Below the pieces are notes generated by a model. The model had not been told where the DNA came from. It saw nothing but the letters and a program-made list of their open reading frames with translations, and made no database searches. From positions 1 through 6,717 of the forward strand of contig JAGBXG010000168.1 of NCBI GenBank assembly GCA_017629415.1: a stretch of DNA of 6,717 nucleotides, in the 5' to 3' direction. How positions within the stretch are numbered: the first letter of the stretch is position 1; the number at the start of each line of letters is the position of its first letter. Position numbers and translations under genes: made by a program. Below are positions 4,804 to 6,717 of this stretch, piece by piece. This stretch comes from Pseudomonadota bacterium. Lineage in GTDB: Bacteria > Myxococcota > Bradymonadia > UBA4248.

Positions 4804-6717
4804 ATGAAATTACGCCGCCTTGCCAAGCAAACCCTGCTCTGCTCATGCCTGCTTGTCTTCATAGCCGAAACGCCAGTTGACGTTTATGCTCAAGACAGCA
4901 CCCAGGAATCACAGCAAAAAGCACTCGAAGCTTACATGACCCCAAAACAGGGCCAAAAAGCAGGTCAAATTGCAAGCAAAGAAATTTTACAGACAGCTCT
5001 CAAAAAGCGAGAAAATTTGAATGCGGCATCTGTAGACAGAGCCATCAAAAGCCTTGGCAGTCTGTTCAATGTCAGACTTGTGCGTTCCGGCGATAAATAT
5101 CTTTATCAGACTGACAGCAGCAAAAAAATCACCCTTCTCAGATATCAAACACAAAGATCTAAAGATATCTACGAAGTCACTCTGAAACCAGACAACAGCT
5201 ATGAAACCAGACTCATAGATCCGAATGCTCTGCCTTCAAGCCCGCTTCCGTTCGAGCAGGCTCATGCCCAGACTGAAGATGAAATCGATGTCGAAACGGC
5301 AGCGATGGCCGGACAGCTTGCGCAAAATCAACCGGCACAGGCACCGGATGCCAACATTCCGGGAGAAAATCTTCAACCACAGGCACCGGATGCCAACATT
5401 CCGGGAGAAATTCTTCAACCACAGGCACCGGATGCCAACATTCCGGGAGAAAATCTTCAACCACAGGCACCGGAAGCCAATATTCCGGGAGAAATTCTTC
5501 AACCACAGGCGCCGAATGCTGTCATTCCGAACGATATTCAACCCAATCAGCCCAATCCAGACATCATGGTTCAGAACTCAGCTGTTGATACCCTGAATGC
5601 ACTCGATACGGCCAGTCCCGATGATCCCATTCAGCCCATGGATGATGCGCTTGCCGGCAAACCTAGCCCGGACGATGAATTTCCTCAGGAAGATAACCCA
5701 CTCTATTTGGGAGGAAACGACGATCCCGATATTTATATCGGCATCCCCGATGATACCGAAGCTTCCGAAGAAGATATCAACACACCTTTGCCCAGCATTG
5801 CCCCCAATCCAGACCAGCAGCGTCCGCAGCTCCAACCAAAAACGATCCCGGTTCAACCTGCACAAAGCAAACTAAAACGCACTCAAGATACGGAATCTAA
5901 ATCTGCATGCTGCGCCATCGGCATTGTCACACTGATTGCCGGCCTTCTTATGATGCTTGCAGCGCTCGCGATTTTCATCGTTCCCGACATCCGCGCTCGA
6001 AAGAAATGTTCAGCACTTGGGCTCCATATCCATCAGATGATCCGTATTTCTGCACAACAACGCATTGCATGCATTGAATGTGAAGCGCAGAAATTTATTA
6101 TCGCCATTCAAAATGACAAAATCATCATGCTTTCTCCGGCTCCCGCCGATTTTGAAACTTTCTGGAAACAGCTCAAAGCCAAAACTTATTGGCAACAGAT
6201 GGCTAACAAGCCCATTTCCGAAGCCGAATTTTCTAAACTAGTTGCCGCATTCCGCCAATCTCCGCCTGAACCTGATGATTCCCATGAACAGGCATCCATG
6301 TCCAGCATCGTTGAAATGCACGAATTCAAAGAAGAACCGTCCTATCAGCTCGATAATCCCTATGCTGAAGATGAAAACATAGAAGACGATCCGGAAGATA
6401 AGATTTTATTCAATGTGCTGAATCATCCATTCGACAGCGATCCCAATGTCAGCCAAAGCGCTATTACTGCTGTTATCCATGCACCGCTCCTGGATGAAGA
6501 AGACGAAAACGACCACAGTGCTATCACCGCTATCATCAATGCACCTCTGCTGATAGATGATGAATACAGCAATGCATACGAAGACATGGAAGAAATAAGC
6601 AGCGATAACGAAGATAACGAAGATAACGAAGAAAACGAAGAAAACGAAGAAAACGAAGAAAACGAAGAAAACGAAGAAAACGAAGAAAACGAAGAAAACG
6701 AAGAAAACGAAGAAAAC
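4804..6717 (+). CDS. Secreted/membrane protein with FliO-like segment and acidic repeat tail, 3' end outside the window
   Basis: The frame is open from ATG 4804 to the last base (638 residues, no stop). Order: Sec signal peptide 1-29 (KLRR, hydrophobic 10-21, likely cut after VYA); a small domain at about 30-140; four and a partial 14-residue repeats at 179-247; a Pro/Asp-rich linker to about 365; one transmembrane helix at about 369-393 followed by basic RARKK (397-401), placing the C-terminus in the cytoplasm; then about 405-445 (LGLHIHQMIRISAQQRIACI..., KFIIAIQNDKIIMLSPAP), which has the shape of the FliO domain after its helix; then a very acidic tail with a duplicated SAITA unit and an ENE repeat array. 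FliO assists the flagellar type III export gate, but it is usually far shorter, so FliO-like is a tentative call. A weak GAG lies 6 nt before the ATG. Confidence 0.7.
   Translation, partial: MKLRRLAKQTLLCSCLLVFIAETPVDVYAQDSTQESQQKALEAYMTPKQGQKAGQIASKEILQTALKKRENLNAASVDRAIKSLGSLFNVRLVRSGDKYLYQTDSSKKITLLRYQTQRSKDIYEVTLKPDNSYETRLIDPNALPSSPLPFEQAHAQTEDEIDVETAAMAGQLAQNQPAQAPDANIPGENLQPQAPDANIPGEILQPQAPDANIPGENLQPQAPEANIPGEILQPQAPNAVIPNDIQPNQPNPDIMVQNSAVDTLNALDTASPDDPIQPMDDALAGKPSPDDEFPQEDNPLYLGGNDDPDIYIGIPDDTEASEEDINTPLPSIAPNPDQQRPQLQPKTIPVQPAQSKLKRTQDTESKSACCAIGIVTLIAGLLMMLAALAIFIVPDIRARKKCSALGLHIHQMIRISAQQRIACIECEAQKFIIAIQNDKIIMLSPAPADFETFWKQLKAKTYWQQMANKPISEAEFSKLVAAFRQSPPEPDDSHEQASMSSIVEMHEFKEEPSYQLDNPYAEDENIEDDPEDKILFNVLNHPFDSDPNVSQSAITAVIHAPLLDEEDENDHSAITAIINAPLLIDDEYSNAYEDMEEISSDNEDNEDNEENEENEENEENEENEENEENEENEENEEN
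5338..5544 (+). repeat. 42-bp in-frame tandem repeat, four copies plus a diverged fifth
   Basis: Units lie at 5338-5379, 5380-5421, 5422-5463 and 5464-5505, with a diverged and shortened fifth at 5506-5544. Each encodes QAP[DE]ANIPGE[NI]LQP. Position 11 alternates Asn, Ile, Asn, Ile, so the array looks like an 84-bp pair that was duplicated. It lies in the predicted periplasmic part of the protein. Confidence 0.95.
6457..6567 (+). repeat. Diverged two-copy repeat, about 60 bp, encoding SAITA[VI]I-APLL units
   Basis: Residues read SAITAVIHAPLLDEEDE from 6457 and SAITAIINAPLLIDDEY from 6517, a 20-residue period. Many third positions differ between the copies while the protein is conserved, so the duplication is older than the 42-bp array and the unit is probably under selection. 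Confidence 0.75.
6610..6717 (+). repeat. 9-bp microsatellite-like array running off the right edge
   Basis: Two units of GAAGATAAC (6610-6627) are followed by ten identical units of GAAGAAAAC (6628-6717), encoding EDN then ENE/EEN repeats. A half unit GATAAC at 6604-6609 precedes them. The ten units are identical, which indicates recent expansion or active length change. The window ends exactly on a unit boundary inside the array, so the copy number is unknown. Confidence 0.97.

Noticed and set aside
4804..4848. Lipoprotein signal (LCSC) in the FliO-like protein
   Set aside because: The Cys lies too early in the hydrophobic stretch and has Cys at -2; cleavage after the VYA at residues 27-29 fits better.
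5213..5596. Repeat-containing ORFs on both strands over the 42-bp array
   Set aside because: The array length is a multiple of three, so it stays open in several frames; only the frame from 4804 has a signal peptide and continues to the window end.

Overview
The window (6717 bases, mid-40s to upper-40s % GC by eye) looks like chromosomal DNA of a Gram-negative bacterium. The evidence is an initiation factor 3 gene, an O-antigen/exopolysaccharide flippase, and a signal-peptide protein with an inner-membrane domain resembling the flagellar export protein FliO. Long repeat-bearing proteins and an IF3 with a C-terminal extension recall deltaproteobacterial/myxobacterial lineages, but that placement is an inference and is weak.

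Layout. (1) 3-1814, plus strand: the 3' part of a large gene of unknown function that enters from the left edge; its visible N-terminal part is a 36-bp in-frame tandem repeat. (2) 1815-1938: a compact regulatory leader with an extended -10 promoter, a hairpin followed by a T-rich tract, and a possible 12-codon leader ORF whose start lies in the hairpin. (3) 1939-2526, plus: infC (IF3) with a Lys/Glu repeat tail. It is not followed by rpmI-rplT, its usual partners. (4) 2527-2778: convergent intergenic spacer with a perfect 12-bp hairpin. (5) 2779-4293, minus: Wzx/MOP-type polysaccharide flippase. (6) 4294-4803: divergent spacer holding a very GC-rich (about 69%) hairpin-dense island of about 166-190 bp, then an extended -10 promoter. 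(7) 4804 to the right edge, plus: a long secreted/membrane protein with signal peptide, 42-bp tandem repeats, one transmembrane helix, a FliO-like segment and a very acidic cytoplasmic tail. It runs off the window inside a 9-bp repeat array.

The genes do not form one pathway. infC is a housekeeping gene that seems to be its own transcription unit; the flippase and the FliO-like gene are divergently transcribed surface-related functions. The shared theme is in-frame tandem repetition (36, 42 and 9 bp units) in three of the four genes. No established mobile element, tRNA, rRNA or CRISPR array is visible. The points most worth following are the GC-rich island, the infC leader, and the repeat-extended FliO-like protein.
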